The notes under the pieces were generated by a model that did not search any database, was not told the DNA's origin, and saw only the letters and a program-made list of their open reading frames with translations. The position numbers and the translations under genes were made by a program. Shown piece after piece: positions 8,262-16,640 of a stretch of 64,000 nt of DNA; position 1 is the first letter of the stretch; each line of letters starts with the position of its first letter. This stretch comes from Synechococcus sp. BSA11S (lineage in GTDB: Bacteria; Cyanobacteriota; Cyanobacteriia; PCC-6307; Cyanobiaceae): positions 1-64,000 of the forward strand of contig NZ_VNWP01000008.1 in assembly GCF_014224355.1 (NCBI RefSeq), read 5' to 3'.

Positions 8262-11099
8262 TCACTTCGCCTCCATCCAGTTCGGCCCCACCCCCGTGTC
8301 CACCAGCAGCGGCACCCGCAGGCGCACGGCGTTCTCCATCACCTGCTTCACCGCCGCCAGCACCGCCTCGAGCGCCTCGGGAGCCGCTTCCAGCACCAGT
8401 TCGTCGTGCACCTGCAGCAGCAGGCGCGCCGGCAGGCCCGAGGCCCGCAGCTGCTGGTCGAGCTGCACCATCGCCAGCTTGATGATGTCGGCGCTGGAGC
8501 CCTGGATCGGCGCATTGGCCGCCGCCCGCAGCTGCTGGGCCTCCATCCCGGCCCGGCGGGCCACCTCCAGCTCGATCTCCTCCGGCGGCTTGCCCCGCAG
8601 CCGCCCCAGCCCGCCTGGGTCGAAGGCGAAGGGCCGCCGGCGCCCCAGGATCGTTTCCACATAGCCGCGGCTGAGGGCCAGCCGTTCCTGCAGCTCCAGA
8701 AAGGCGAACACCTTCGGGTAGCGCTGCTTGTACTTGCTCAGGAACTCCTTGGCCTCGGCCTGGCTGACGCCGGTTTCGCGGGCGAAGCGCTGGGCGCCCA
8801 TGCCGTAGATCACGCCGAAGTTGATCGTCTTGCCCAGGCGCCGCTCGTCCGCTGTCACCTCCTCTTTCTCCAGCAGCAGCCGGGCCGTGAGGGCGTGCAC
8901 GTCGTCGCCCTTGGCGTAGGCCTCCACCAGCAGCTCCTCGCCGCAGAGGTGGGTGAGGATGCGCAGCTCGATCTGGGAGTAGTCGGCACTGATCAGCTGC
9001 CAGCCCTCCTGGGGCAGGAACGCCTTGCGGATGCGCCGGGAAAACTCGGTGCGGATGGGGATGTTCTGCAGGTTCGGGTTGCTGCTCGACAGGCGCCCGG
9101 TGGCGGTCACGGCCTGGTTGAAATCGGTGTGTACCCGGCCCGTTTCCGGCTCCACCAGCGCCGGTAGCGCATCCACGTAGGTGCTCTTGAGCTTGCTCAA
9201 GGTGCGGTGCTCCAGCACCAGCGGCACCACCGGATGGTCGCCGCTGAGCTTCTCGAGCACGGCGGCATCGGTGCTCCAGCCGGTCTTGGTCTTGCGCGAT
9301 TTCCTGCGCTCGAGCCCGAGCGTCTCGAACAGCAGCTCCCCCAGCTGCTTGGGTGACGCCAGGTTGAACTCCACCCCGGCGGCCTGGCGGGCGCCGGCCT
9401 CGAGGCCGGCGAGGGTGCCGGCCAGTTCCTCGCTCAGGGTCGCCAGGTAGGGCTTGTCGATGCGGATGCCGGTGGCCTCCATCCGCGCCAGCACCGGCTC
9501 CAGGGGCAGTTCCACCTGATCGAGCAGCTTCGGCAGGGCCTCCCCCAGCTCCTGCAGCTGGCCGCGCAGCAGCGGCGTCAGCCGCCAGGTGAGATGCACA
9601 TCCATGGCGCAGTAGCGGGCGGCGGCCTCGATCGGCACCGCCGCGAAGGTCTCCCCCTTGGCCACCAGCGCGCTGAAGCTGGTGGGCGTGAAACCGAAAT
9701 TGCGCTCCGCCAGCACCTCCAGCCCGTGCTTGGCATTGGCATCGCGCAGGTAATCCGCCAGCAGGGTGTCCATCACCACCCCCTCCAGGCTGAGGCCGTG
9801 GCGCAGCAGGATCAGCCGGTCGTACTTGGCGTTCTGCAGCGTTTTCGGGTGCCGGGTGCTCTCCAGCCAGGGGGCCAGGGCCGCCAGCACCTGATCCAGC
9901 GGCAGCTGCTGGGCCGCTGGCTGGTGCGCGATCGGGATGTAGGCCAGCTCGCTGACCCCTTCGCCCCAGCAGAGCCCCACCCCCACCAGTTCCGCCTGGA
10001 AGGGGTTCAGGCTTGTGGTCTCGGTGTCGAGGGCGATCGGCCGGGCGGGATCGCTGGCGGCCATCAGCCGCTCCAGCAGGGCTTCCAGCTGCGCCGGGGT
10101 CTGGATGATCTCCGGCTCCAGGCTTGGCGGGGCGCCGTCTGGAGCGGCCGCTGAGGCAGATGGCTCCTGGGCCCGGTGATCGGCGGAGAAGGCCCGCTCG
10201 AAGGCCCCCAGCTGCCGGGCCAGGCTGTGCAGCTCCAGCTCCTCCAGCCGCTGGGCCAGGGCCGCGGCGTCCACGTCGCCGAGCGTCAGCCGCGGTTCGG
10301 CCGGCAGGGGGATGTCCACCAGGATCTCGGCGAGCATGCGCGAGCGGTAGGCGTTCTCCCGGTCGGTTTCGAGCTTGGTTTTGAGGGCGCCCTTCTGCTG
10401 ATCCAGCGCCGCGTAGATGCCATCGAGGTTGAGGTGGGCCTTCAGCAGGGTGATGGCGGTCTTGGGTCCCACGCCCTTCACCCCGGGGATGTTGTCGCTG
10501 GCATCGCCGGTGAGGGCCTTGAGGTCCACCACCTCCTCCGGCGGCACCCCGAGCTTGGCGATCACGCCCTCGCGGCGGATCGTCAGCGGGCCTGAGCTTT
10601 TCGCATAGGGTCCGCCGCCCATGTACAGCACGGCGATGTCGCGGGCGTCATCCACCAGCTGGAACAGGTCGCGATCACCCGAGAGGATCCGCACCCGCCA
10701 GCCCGCGTCGGCGGCCCGGTTGGCCAGGGTGCCGAGCACGTCGTCGGCCTCGTAGCCGGGGGCCATGCACAGGGGCAGATCCATCGCCCCGGAGAGGATC
10801 TCCTGCAGGTTGGCCAGATCAGCGAAGAACTGCTCCGGCGCCTCATCCCGGTGGGCCTTGTAGCTGGCGTCGGCCTCGTGGCGGAAGGTGGGCTCGGCCG
10901 TGTCGAAGGCGATCACCACCCCCTGGGGGGTCAGCCCCTTCACGTTCTCCAGCAGGGCCTTGAGAAAGCCATAGGTGACGCTGGTGGGCACCCCCTCCCT
11001 GGTGCTCAGGCCCCCCTCGCCCCCCTTGGCGAAGGCGTAGAAGCTGCGGAAGGCCAGGGAATGGCCATCCACGAGCAGCAGCATCGGTGCCTCGGCCAT
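8262..11099 (-). CDS. polA: DNA polymerase I
   Basis: This is the repair and Okazaki-fragment polymerase, 945 residues from the ATG at 11099. The 5'-3' exonuclease domain is N-terminal (LLLVDGHSLAFRSFYAF, GDRDLFQLV, GVKGVGPKTA). A 3'-5' exonuclease domain retains the DxE motif (IALDTETTSLN) and a YCAMDVHLTWRL motif, so proofreading appears intact. The polymerase domain shows motif A (ISADYSQIELRIL), the O-helix region (RRLGKTINFGVIYGMG) and motif C (LLLQVHDELVLEA). The frame continues 102 codons further upstream, but the family start is clearly MAEAPMLLLVDG. It is divergent from a small gene at 11157. Confidence 0.95.
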   Translation of the reverse strand: MAEAPMLLLVDGHSLAFRSFYAFAKGGEGGLSTREGVPTSVTYGFLKALLENVKGLTPQGVVIAFDTAEPTFRHEADASYKAHRDEAPEQFFADLANLQEILSGAMDLPLCMAPGYEADDVLGTLANRAADAGWRVRILSGDRDLFQLVDDARDIAVLYMGGGPYAKSSGPLTIRREGVIAKLGVPPEEVVDLKALTGDASDNIPGVKGVGPKTAITLLKAHLNLDGIYAALDQQKGALKTKLETDRENAYRSRMLAEILVDIPLPAEPRLTLGDVDAAALAQRLEELELHSLARQLGAFERAFSADHRAQEPSASAAAPDGAPPSLEPEIIQTPAQLEALLERLMAASDPARPIALDTETTSLNPFQAELVGVGLCWGEGVSELAYIPIAHQPAAQQLPLDQVLAALAPWLESTRHPKTLQNAKYDRLILLRHGLSLEGVVMDTLLADYLRDANAKHGLEVLAERNFGFTPTSFSALVAKGETFAAVPIEAAARYCAMDVHLTWRLTPLLRGQLQELGEALPKLLDQVELPLEPVLARMEATGIRIDKPYLATLSEELAGTLAGLEAGARQAAGVEFNLASPKQLGELLFETLGLERRKSRKTKTGWSTDAAVLEKLSGDHPVVPLVLEHRTLSKLKSTYVDALPALVEPETGRVHTDFNQAVTATGRLSSSNPNLQNIPIRTEFSRRIRKAFLPQEGWQLISADYSQIELRILTHLCGEELLVEAYAKGDDVHALTARLLLEKEEVTADERRLGKTINFGVIYGMGAQRFARETGVSQAEAKEFLSKYKQRYPKVFAFLELQERLALSRGYVETILGRRRPFAFDPGGLGRLRGKPPEEIELEVARRAGMEAQQLRAAANAPIQGSSADIIKLAMVQLDQQLRASGLPARLLLQVHDELVLEAAPEALEAVLAAVKQVMENAVRLRVPLLVDTGVGPNWMEAK

Positions 11100-11156
11100 C
11101 CCCGTCCCCTTCCCCATGCCGGCTGGGGCATTCTGGGGGGCAACGGTCGTGCCGCC

Positions 11157-11399
11157 ATGACGCGCCAACCCCGCCGCTACGCCATCCACCTGCTCCTGGC
11201 CGGAGGGCACCGGGAACTGGTGCACTTCCCCACGCTCGAAGCCTTTCAGCAGTGGTACGGCACCGTGCTCAACGCCGGTCCGCCCGAGGCCTTCATCAAT
11301 GTGCCGATCAACGACCTGGAGGGGGAATACCTGGTGCTGCGTCCGAGCAGCGTGATCGGCATCCGGGTCGAGCCGAGGTACACCGCCCTCGACGACTGA
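11157..11399 (+). CDS. Small conserved hypothetical protein
   Basis: The 80-residue protein starts MTRQPRRYAIHLLLAGG and contains a FPTLEAFQQWY segment and a C-terminal EYLVLRPSSVIGIRVEP that looks like a beta-rich ligand or membrane-contact domain. There is no signal peptide or membrane segment. It lies 57 bases from the divergent polA start and 23 bases before the antiporter gene, so it may be co-transcribed with that gene. Small proteins of this type are widespread in picocyanobacteria; I do not know a function. Confidence 0.65.
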   Translation: MTRQPRRYAIHLLLAGGHRELVHFPTLEAFQQWYGTVLNAGPPEAFINVPINDLEGEYLVLRPSSVIGIRVEPRYTALDD

Positions 11400-11422
11400 G
11401 TCCATGGTGGTTGAATCGTGCC

Positions 11423-12748
11423 ATGACTGATGCCCCCGAGAGGCTCCAGCTGCTCTGGGGGATCACCGTGTTCTCCGGTGCCCTCGCCCAGCTCGCCTCC
11501 CTGCTCACTGGCCTGCCGTCGGTGGTGCTGCTGCTGGCCTCCGGTCTGTTGATCGGCCGCGCGGGGCTGGGGCTGGTGGACCCCTTCGCCCTGGGCAGTG
11601 GCCTGGAAACCATCGTGGGGCTCCTGGTCAGCCTGGTGCTGTTCGACGGGGGGCTCAAGCTCAGCCTCCCCGGCACCACCACCCGCCAGGCGGTGCTGCG
11701 GATCGTGCTGGTGCGTCTGCTGGTGGCCCTTCCCGCCGGCCTGCTGGCGGCCCACTGGCTCGCCGGTCTGAGCTGGCAGCTGGCGGCGGTGTACAGCGCG
11801 ATCGTGCTGGGCACGGGCCCCACCGTGGTCACCCCCCTGATTCAGCAGATGCGCCTGGCGCCTCCCCTGGGCGATGTGCTGGAGGGCGAGGGCCTGGTGC
11901 TGGAGCCGGTCGGGGCCGTGCTGGCGCTGCTGCTGCTGGAGCTGGTGCTCACCGACCACTACGACTGGCAGGACCTGGCCCTGGAATTGCTGCAGCGGCT
12001 CGGCTTCGGCGTGGCCGTCGGTGCCCTGAGCGGCCTGTTGCTGGCGGTGCTGCTGCGGCGGCTGCCGGTCGACCCCGAGAGCGGTCTGCGTCTGCAGCTC
12101 ACCCTGGGGGTGATGTTCCTGATGTTCACCGGCTGTGAGGTGCTGATGCCCGAATCGGGCCTGCCCGCCGCCGTGATGGCCGGGGTGCTGGTGGGCCGCT
12201 TCGCCGACACCGACGCCGCCATGCTCGACGACCTGATCCGCCAACTGGCCAAGCTGGCGATCAGCATCCTCTTCCCGCTGCTGGCCTCCGACGTGGCCTG
12301 GGCGGATCTCAGCCCCCTCGGCTGGGGTGGTGTGGCCTGCGTGCTCACCCTGATGCTGCTGGTGCGGCCCGTGGCCATGCAGATCGCCACCTACGGCCTT
12401 CCCCTCAGCGCCGGCCAGAAGCTGCTGCTGAGCTGGCTGGCCCCCCGCGGAATCGTCACCGCCGCTGTGGCCAGCCTGTTCGCCCTGCGGCTCTATGAAG
12501 CGGGGGTGGAAGGGGCCGGAGCGCTGCAGGGGCTGGTGTTCCTCACGATCCTGATGACCGTGGGCCTGCAGGGATTCACCGCGACTCCCCTGGCGGGCCT
12601 GCTGGGCCTGCGCCTCACCGTGGAGGAGATGGAGACGGAGGAGCGCCAGCGGGAGGAAGCCAGGGATCAACAGCTGGCTGCTGCCGGGGTCATCCCGGCA
12701 GCGGCTGCGGCCAGTCAGGCCTTGCCCCTGGAGAACCCTCAGCCCTGA
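11423..12748 (+). CDS. Cation:proton antiporter, CPA1-like, with atypical ion-site motifs
   Basis: The 441-residue protein has about 12 membrane segments and a short charged tail, fitting the Na+/H+ exchanger (NhaP/CPA1) fold. The helix-5 region reads [11 protein letters not shown], where typical NhaP proteins have a T-D-P motif. The helix-6 region reads [13 protein letters not shown], where the usual Asn-Asp pair would be; here it is Leu-Glu. The family assignment is therefore firm but the transported ion and coupling are uncertain. The C-terminal FDGG and [20 protein letters not shown] segments are well conserved. Its 3' end overlaps that of gltX by 10 bases, tail to tail. Confidence 0.8.
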   Translation: MTDAPERLQLLWGITVFSGALAQLASLLTGLPSVVLLLASGLLIGRAGLGLVDPFALGSGLETIVGLLVSLVLFDGGLKLSLPGTTTRQAVLRIVLVRLLVALPAGLLAAHWLAGLSWQLAAVYSAIVLGTGPTVVTPLIQQMRLAPPLGDVLEGEGLVLEPVGAVLALLLLELVLTDHYDWQDLALELLQRLGFGVAVGALSGLLLAVLLRRLPVDPESGLRLQLTLGVMFLMFTGCEVLMPESGLPAAVMAGVLVGRFADTDAAMLDDLIRQLAKLAISILFPLLASDVAWADLSPLGWGGVACVLTLMLLVRPVAMQIATYGLPLSAGQKLLLSWLAPRGIVTAAVASLFALRLYEAGVEGAGALQGLVFLTILMTVGLQGFTATPLAGLLGLRLTVEEMETEERQREEARDQQLAAAGVIPAAAAASQALPLENPQP

Positions 12749-14205
12749 GCGAGGGCCTGGCGCAGCCGCGCCCGGTCTTCGCCGCTGGTGTGCAGCAGGC
12801 GCCAGGTGGTGACCAGATCCGGACCCTGCAGGCTGCCCAGCAGGCCCGCCCGCAGGCTCTTCATCAGCACCCCCTTCTTAACCCCGGCGGCGCTGGCCGC
12901 CTCGGCCAGCAGGCTTTTGGCCTGCTCAACGCTCAGATCCGGGCAGTCGGCGGAGTCGCTGGCGTCGCGTCCCTCAAGCCGCTCGAGCACAGCCGTGAGG
13001 GCCGCGATCGCTCCATCGGCCCGCAGCTGCTGGCGGGCGCCGGCGTCGGGCTCGGGCCGCTCGAAGAACGGCCTGGCCTGCTCGACCCCATCGCGCAGGG
13101 TGGTGAGGGAGGGGCCGAGCAGCTCGGAGAGCTCCTGCTCCCAGGCCTCAGGGCTGGCGCCTGACGCACTCCAGCCTTCGGCCTGCCAGAGCGGAACCAG
13201 GGCCTCGCGCAGCTCGCTGGGGGCCAGCTCGTGCAGCACCTGGGCGTTCAGCCAGTTGAGCTTGTCCCAGTCGAAGCGGGCCCCGGCCCGGTTGACCCGA
13301 TCGAAGTCGAACGCCGCGGCGGCCTGCTCGAGCGTGAACCGCTCCCCCAGGCCCTCCGGCGGCGACCAGCCCAGCAGGGTCATGTAGTTGGCGAGGGCCT
13401 CGGCGGTGTAGCCCATGGCGCGGAACTCACCCACCGAGGTGACGCCATCGCGCTTGGAGAGCTTGCGGCCCTCCTGGTTGAGGATCAGGGGCGTGTGGGC
13501 GAAGACGGGCAGCGGCAGGCCGAGGGCCTCGTAGAGCAGCAGCTGCTTGGCCGTGTTGGCGATGTGGTCCTCGCCGCGGATCACGTGGCTGATGGCCATG
13601 GCGGCATCGTCGACCACCACCACCAGGTTGTAGAGCGGGTCGCCGATGCGATCGGCTGGCGCCCGCCGGGCGATCACCATGTCGCCCCCCAGGTCGCTGC
13701 CGCTCCAGCGCATCTCCCCGCGCACCAGATCGCTCCAGCCGATCGTGGCGCCATCGTCGATGCGGAAGCGCACCACCGCGTCGCGGCCTTCGGCGATGAA
13801 TGCCTGCTGCTGCTCGGGCGTCAGATGCCGGTGCCGGTTGTCGTAGCGGGGTGCCGAGCCGCTGGCCTTCTGCCGCTCACGCATCTGCTCCAGCTCGGCT
13901 TCGGAGGCGAAGCAGCGGTAGGCGTGCCCCGAGGCGAGCAGCTGGGCGATGGCGGCGCGGTGGGCCTCGATCCGCTCGCTCTGGATCACCGGCTCGTCGT
14001 CCCAGCTGAGGCCGAGCCAGGCCAGACCATCGAGGATGTTGGCGGTGTAGTCCGCCCTGGAGCGCTCCCGGTCGGTGTCTTCGATGCGCAGCAGGAACGC
14101 TCCACCGTGGTGGCGGGCGAACAGCCAGTTGAAGACCGCCGTGCGGGCGGTGCCGATGTGCAGGGTTCCCGTGGGGCTGGGAGCCAGACGAACCCGAACC
14201 GTCAC
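12739..14205 (-). CDS. gltX: Glutamyl-tRNA synthetase
   Basis: This class I synthetase charges tRNA-Glu, which in cyanobacteria also feeds tetrapyrrole synthesis through HemA. It has 488 residues from a GTG at 14205. The HIGH-type motif reads [13 protein letters not shown], the KMSKS-type motif is KLSKRDG, and IEDTDRERS follows the Rossmann start. The start cannot be further upstream because the frame would run into the tRNA-Asp gene 24 bases away. No good Shine-Dalgarno sequence is seen. The GTG overlaps the stop of a five-codon ORF beginning with ATG at 14219, which could couple translation. Confidence 0.93.
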   Translation of the reverse strand: MTVRVRLAPSPTGTLHIGTARTAVFNWLFARHHGGAFLLRIEDTDRERSRADYTANILDGLAWLGLSWDDEPVIQSERIEAHRAAIAQLLASGHAYRCFASEAELEQMRERQKASGSAPRYDNRHRHLTPEQQQAFIAEGRDAVVRFRIDDGATIGWSDLVRGEMRWSGSDLGGDMVIARRAPADRIGDPLYNLVVVVDDAAMAISHVIRGEDHIANTAKQLLLYEALGLPLPVFAHTPLILNQEGRKLSKRDGVTSVGEFRAMGYTAEALANYMTLLGWSPPEGLGERFTLEQAAAAFDFDRVNRAGARFDWDKLNWLNAQVLHELAPSELREALVPLWQAEGWSASGASPEAWEQELSELLGPSLTTLRDGVEQARPFFERPEPDAGARQQLRADGAIAALTAVLERLEGRDASDSADCPDLSVEQAKSLLAEAASAAGVKKGVLMKSLRAGLLGSLQGPDLVTTWRLLHTSGEDRARLRQALAQG

Positions 14206-14229
14206 CGGCAGATGCTCATGAGAGTGAAA

Positions 14230-14303
14230 CGGGACTGACGGGATTCGAACCCGCAACTTCCGCCGTGACAGGGCGGTGCTCTAACCGGTTGAACTACAGT
14301 CCC
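14230..14303 (-). tRNA. tRNA-Asp (anticodon GTC)
   Basis: A 74-base cloverleaf is read on the minus strand. The acceptor stem GGGACTG/CAGTCCC is perfect and the discriminator is G, as expected for Asp. The anticodon stem is CCGCC/GGCGG with loop CTGTCAC giving anticodon GTC, and the T arm contains GGTTCGAATCC. CCA is not encoded. It lies between hcp and gltX on the same strand. Confidence 0.96.
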
Positions 14304-14345
14304 AGATGGCCAGGGGCTGAGGGGCGAAAACCCTGGCCTGATCTG
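14303..14345 (-). promoter_or_regulatory. Long hairpin between hcp and tRNA-Asp
   Basis: Bases 14308-14315 (GGCCAGGG) pair perfectly with 14331-14338. After a two-base bulge, 14303-14307 (CAGAT) pairs with 14341-14345. The 13-bp stem lies immediately upstream of the tRNA-Asp 5' end as transcribed and 81 bases downstream of the hcp stop. It lacks a T-run, so it could be a processing or stability structure, or a weak terminator of hcp. Confidence 0.55.
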
Positions 14346-14426
14346 GCTTCTGGCGTCGTGACGACGACCAGAGAAGTATCCACTGCCGCTGGCCCCGCCG
14401 TCAACCGGCTGGCCAGCAGGCGAGCT

Positions 14427-14615
14427 CTAGGGGCGGAAGCCGGCGGGTTCGATCAGGCGAACCTGATTGCCCCTGGCGGTGAATTCCCGGCCCTGATCGC
14501 TCTGGACCACCACGCGGCCCCCGGATTTGACCCGGATGACCCTCGCGCGTACCCAGCCGAGAGCCGCAGACTCCAGCACCTTGACCACATCACCGGGTTG
14601 TAGATCCAACTCCAT
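14427..14615 (-). CDS. hcp: Hyperconserved 62-residue protein Hcp
   Basis: The protein from the ATG at 14615 begins MELDLQPGDVVKVLESAALG and ends RLIEPAGFRP. It looks like a small SH3-like beta barrel with many Lys/Arg (VRARVIRVKSGGRVVV). The length of 62 residues and the position between tRNA-Trp and tRNA-Asp, flanked by rplS and gltX, match the picocyanobacterial 'hyperconserved protein', whose molecular function is not settled but has been linked to translation by gene context. The identity is from memory of sequence and context, not a search. An upstream in-frame start at 14681 would run into tRNA-Trp and is rejected. Confidence 0.8.
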   Translation of the reverse strand: MELDLQPGDVVKVLESAALGWVRARVIRVKSGGRVVVQSDQGREFTARGNQVRLIEPAGFRP

Positions 14616-14637
14616 GTCCGGAACCAGGAAAGAGCAG

Positions 14638-14740
14638 GAAGGGGCATCGAGCGCGCCGTGGAGGACTTGAACCCCCGACATCAGGTTTTGGAGACCTGCG
14701 TTCTACCAGCTGAACTAACGGCGCATGACGATGCCCCTTC
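14638..14740 (-). repeat. 12-bp perfect inverted repeat enclosing tRNA-Trp
   Basis: GAAGGGGCATCG at 14638-14649 is the exact reverse complement of CGATGCCCCTTC at 14729-14740. The arms sit 2 bases from the 3' end and 4 bases from the 5' end of tRNA-Trp, so in the transcript leader and trailer can form a helix stacked on the acceptor stem. Such a helix is a plausible substrate or guide for 5' and 3' tRNA processing. Confidence 0.85.
14652..14724 (-). tRNA. tRNA-Trp (anticodon CCA)
   Basis: A 73-base cloverleaf on the minus strand. The acceptor stem GCGCCGT/ACGGCGC is perfect with discriminator G. The D arm is GTTCAGCTGGTAGAAC. The anticodon stem is CAGGT/ACCTG with loop CTCCAAA giving anticodon CCA. 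The T arm is GGGGGTTCAAGTCCTCC. CCA is not encoded. It is enclosed by the 12-bp inverted repeat at 14638-14740. Confidence 0.96.
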
Positions 14741-14741
14741 A

Positions 14742-14765
14742 GCCGGTGCACGAAGTGGCACCGGC
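14742..14765 (-). terminator. Hairpin after rplS (possible terminator or processing site)
   Basis: GCCGGTGC at 14742-14749 pairs perfectly with GCACCGGC at 14758-14765 around an 8-base loop. It lies between the rplS stop (14789) and the tRNA-Trp leader helix. No T-run follows, so termination may be partial and it may instead separate the mRNA from the tRNA by cleavage. Confidence 0.5.
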
Positions 14766-14788
14766 ATGGGCCAATGAACGATGAAGCT

Positions 14789-15319
14789 TCAGCGATCGAA
14801 GCGTTGCTTCACGCGGGTAGCTTTCCCCACACGGTCGCGCAGGTAGAAAAGTTTGGCACGCCTCACTTTACCGCGACGCTCCACCTTGACGGTGGCGACC
14901 TGGGGGCTGTGCAGCAGGAAGACCCGCTCCACACCCACACCCTGGAAGATCCGGCGCACGGTGATGGTTTCGTTCATCCCGCCGTGGCGCTTGGCGATCA
15001 CCACCCCTTCGTAGGGCTGGATGCGCTGCTTGTTGCCCTCGCTGATGCGCACACCGACGCGCACCGTGTCGCCCACGTAGATCTCGGGCAGATCGCTCTT
15101 GAGCTGCTCGGCTTCAAAGGCCTTGATCAGGTCCTGGGCGCTCAGCTTGCCGGTGCGAGCCGGGGTCACGGCGGGCTTCTCCTCCACGGCCGTGGCGGCG
15201 ACGGCCTCGACCACGTCCGTCTGATCAACGTCCGTCTGATCCACGCTCGTCTCATCCATGTTGGTGTCGTCCTTCAGTGCGGCCTTCGGTTCGGCGCTGT
15301 CGTTCAAATCGGCTGCCAT
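14789..15319 (-). CDS. rplS: 50S ribosomal protein L19 with N-terminal extension
   Basis: L19 lies at the 30S-50S interface. The conserved core is the last 115 or so residues ([55 protein letters not shown]). The first 60 or so residues are an acidic, low-complexity extension with near repeats of VDQTD, giving 176 residues from the ATG at 15319; bacterial L19 is usually near 115-120. N-terminal extensions on L19 occur in picocyanobacteria as far as I recall. If translation began at the internal ATG at 15259 (MDETS), most of the extension would remain. Confidence 0.93.
   Translation of the reverse strand: MAADLNDSAEPKAALKDDTNMDETSVDQTDVDQTDVVEAVAATAVEEKPAVTPARTGKLSAQDLIKAFEAEQLKSDLPEIYVGDTVRVGVRISEGNKQRIQPYEGVVIAKRHGGMNETITVRRIFQGVGVERVFLLHSPQVATVKVERRGKVRRAKLFYLRDRVGKATRVKQRFDR
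15216..15260 (-). repeat. Triplicated 15-bp unit in rplS
   Basis: GTCCGTCTGATCAAC (15216-15230), GTCCGTCTGATCCAC (15231-15245) and GCTCGTCTCATCCAT (15246-15260) are tandem near-copies in frame. They encode [15 protein letters not shown] in the L19 extension. This unit can change in number without a frameshift. Confidence 0.8.
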
Positions 15320-15361
15320 CCCAGAATTGCGATCGACCGGCCAAACAACCACTGTAACGGC

Positions 15362-15685
15362 TCATGTTCCCCCATCCTCCCGGGCCTCCTGTCTCTCCGC
15401 CCGGCTGCGCCGGCGGCTCCAGCCCTGCAGGGCCAGGCCGCTGCCGGTGATCAGCATCCAGAGCAACCCCAGGCCATTGAGCGCCACATAGAGCGTTTCG
15501 CCCGCAGGAGAGAGCCATTCGCCTTCGTGCAGCACCATCAGCACGTGCACCTGATCGCGGCTGAGCCCACCCCAGTCGCGCAGCAGGCGGTAGCCCATGC
15601 CGCTGGTCACGGTGATCAGCAGCGGCAGCACCACCACCGGCCCGATCAGGGCATGCCAGCGGCGCAGCCGGGCCAGGACCTGCAT
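15362..15685 (-). CDS. PepSY-associated membrane protein (small)
   Basis: The 107-residue protein has two clear membrane segments: HALIGPVVVLPLLITVTSGMGYRLL near residues 11-35 and a second near residues 68-85 (NGLGLLWMLITGSGLALQG). Between them is a GLSRDQVHVLMVLHEGEW stretch. The W-H-x-L-x-G start and the T-S-G-x-x-Y motif resemble PepSY-associated TM helix proteins, here reduced to one TM pair and lacking the large periplasmic PepSY repeats. The tail is basic. Its 43-base distance from rplS suggests an independent leftward gene. The function is unknown. Confidence 0.65.
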   Translation of the reverse strand: MQVLARLRRWHALIGPVVVLPLLITVTSGMGYRLLRDWGGLSRDQVHVLMVLHEGEWLSPAGETLYVALNGLGLLWMLITGSGLALQGWSRRRSRAERQEAREDGGT

Positions 15686-15745
15686 GGTGCTCAGCAGCGA
15701 TCAGGAAAGTTGATAGCTTGAATCCTGGAATGCCCGGCACCGTCA

Positions 15746-16609
15746 ATGAATCTGTTCGCAGACCTGCTGGCGAGTACCCCGGGCCGTGCCGCCACCGGTG
15801 CCGCCTCAGCCGTCACCAGCACCGGTCCGCGCATCCAGAAGGGACGGCGGGGCGTGGAGATCAAATCGGCCCGCGAAATCCAGGTGATGCGCCAGGCCAG
15901 CCGCATCGTGGCCACGGTGCTGCGCGAGATCATGGAGATGGCCGCTCCGGGCCTGACCACCGCCGACCTCGACCGCCACGCCGAGCAACGCATCCGCGAG
16001 ATGGGCGCCACCCCGAGCTTCAAGGGCTACCACGGTTTTCCAGCCAGCATCTGCGCCAGCATCAACAACCAGGTGGTGCATGGCATCCCCAGCGCCAAAC
16101 AGCTGATCAGGGAGGGTGACCTGGTCAAGATCGACACCGGCGCCTACTTCGAGGGCTACCACGGCGACAGTTGCGTGAGCATCTGCGTGGGTGACTGCTC
16201 CGAGGACACCACCCGGCTCAGCCGCGTGGCCCAGGAATCGCTGATGCGTGGCCTCGGCAAGATCAAGGCGGGCAACACCCTGCTCGACATCGCGGGCGCC
16301 GTGCAGGATCACGTCGAGGCCCACGGCTACAGCGTGGTGGAGGACTACACCGGCCACGGTGTGGGCCGCAACCTGCACGAGGAGCCCTCGGTGTTCAACT
16401 TCCGCACCAGCGACCTGCCCAACCTCAAGCTCCGCGCCGGCATGACCCTGGCTGTCGAGCCGATCCTCAATGCCGGCAGCAAGAAGTGCCGCACCCTGCG
16501 TGACCAATGGACGGTGGTCACCGTGGATGGCTCGCTCTCGGCCCAGTGGGAGCACACGATCGTGGTCACCTCCGACGGCTGCGAGATCCTCACCGACCGC
16601 GACTTCTGA
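15746..16609 (+). CDS. map: Methionine aminopeptidase type I
   Basis: This enzyme removes the N-terminal Met from nascent proteins. It has 287 residues and a roughly 35-residue N-terminal extension before the core ([18 protein letters not shown]). Metal ligands of the pita-bread fold are visible: [17 protein letters not shown] (two Asp), [17 protein letters not shown] (His), LAVEPILN (Glu) and QWEHTIVVT (Glu). The start ATG at 15746 is favoured because it is the first good in-frame ATG after the divergent PepSY-type gene. It is convergent with the following SDR gene. Confidence 0.93.
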   Translation: MNLFADLLASTPGRAATGAASAVTSTGPRIQKGRRGVEIKSAREIQVMRQASRIVATVLREIMEMAAPGLTTADLDRHAEQRIREMGATPSFKGYHGFPASICASINNQVVHGIPSAKQLIREGDLVKIDTGAYFEGYHGDSCVSICVGDCSEDTTRLSRVAQESLMRGLGKIKAGNTLLDIAGAVQDHVEAHGYSVVEDYTGHGVGRNLHEEPSVFNFRTSDLPNLKLRAGMTLAVEPILNAGSKKCRTLRDQWTVVTVDGSLSAQWEHTIVVTSDGCEILTDRDF

Positions 16610-16640
16610 GCTCGTGACACAGGATCCCTGTCCCTGATCC

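Noticed and set aside
13231-14238. Plus-strand open frame antisense to gltX
   Set aside because: gltX has HIGH and KLSKR motifs on the minus strand; the frame also runs into tRNA-Asp.
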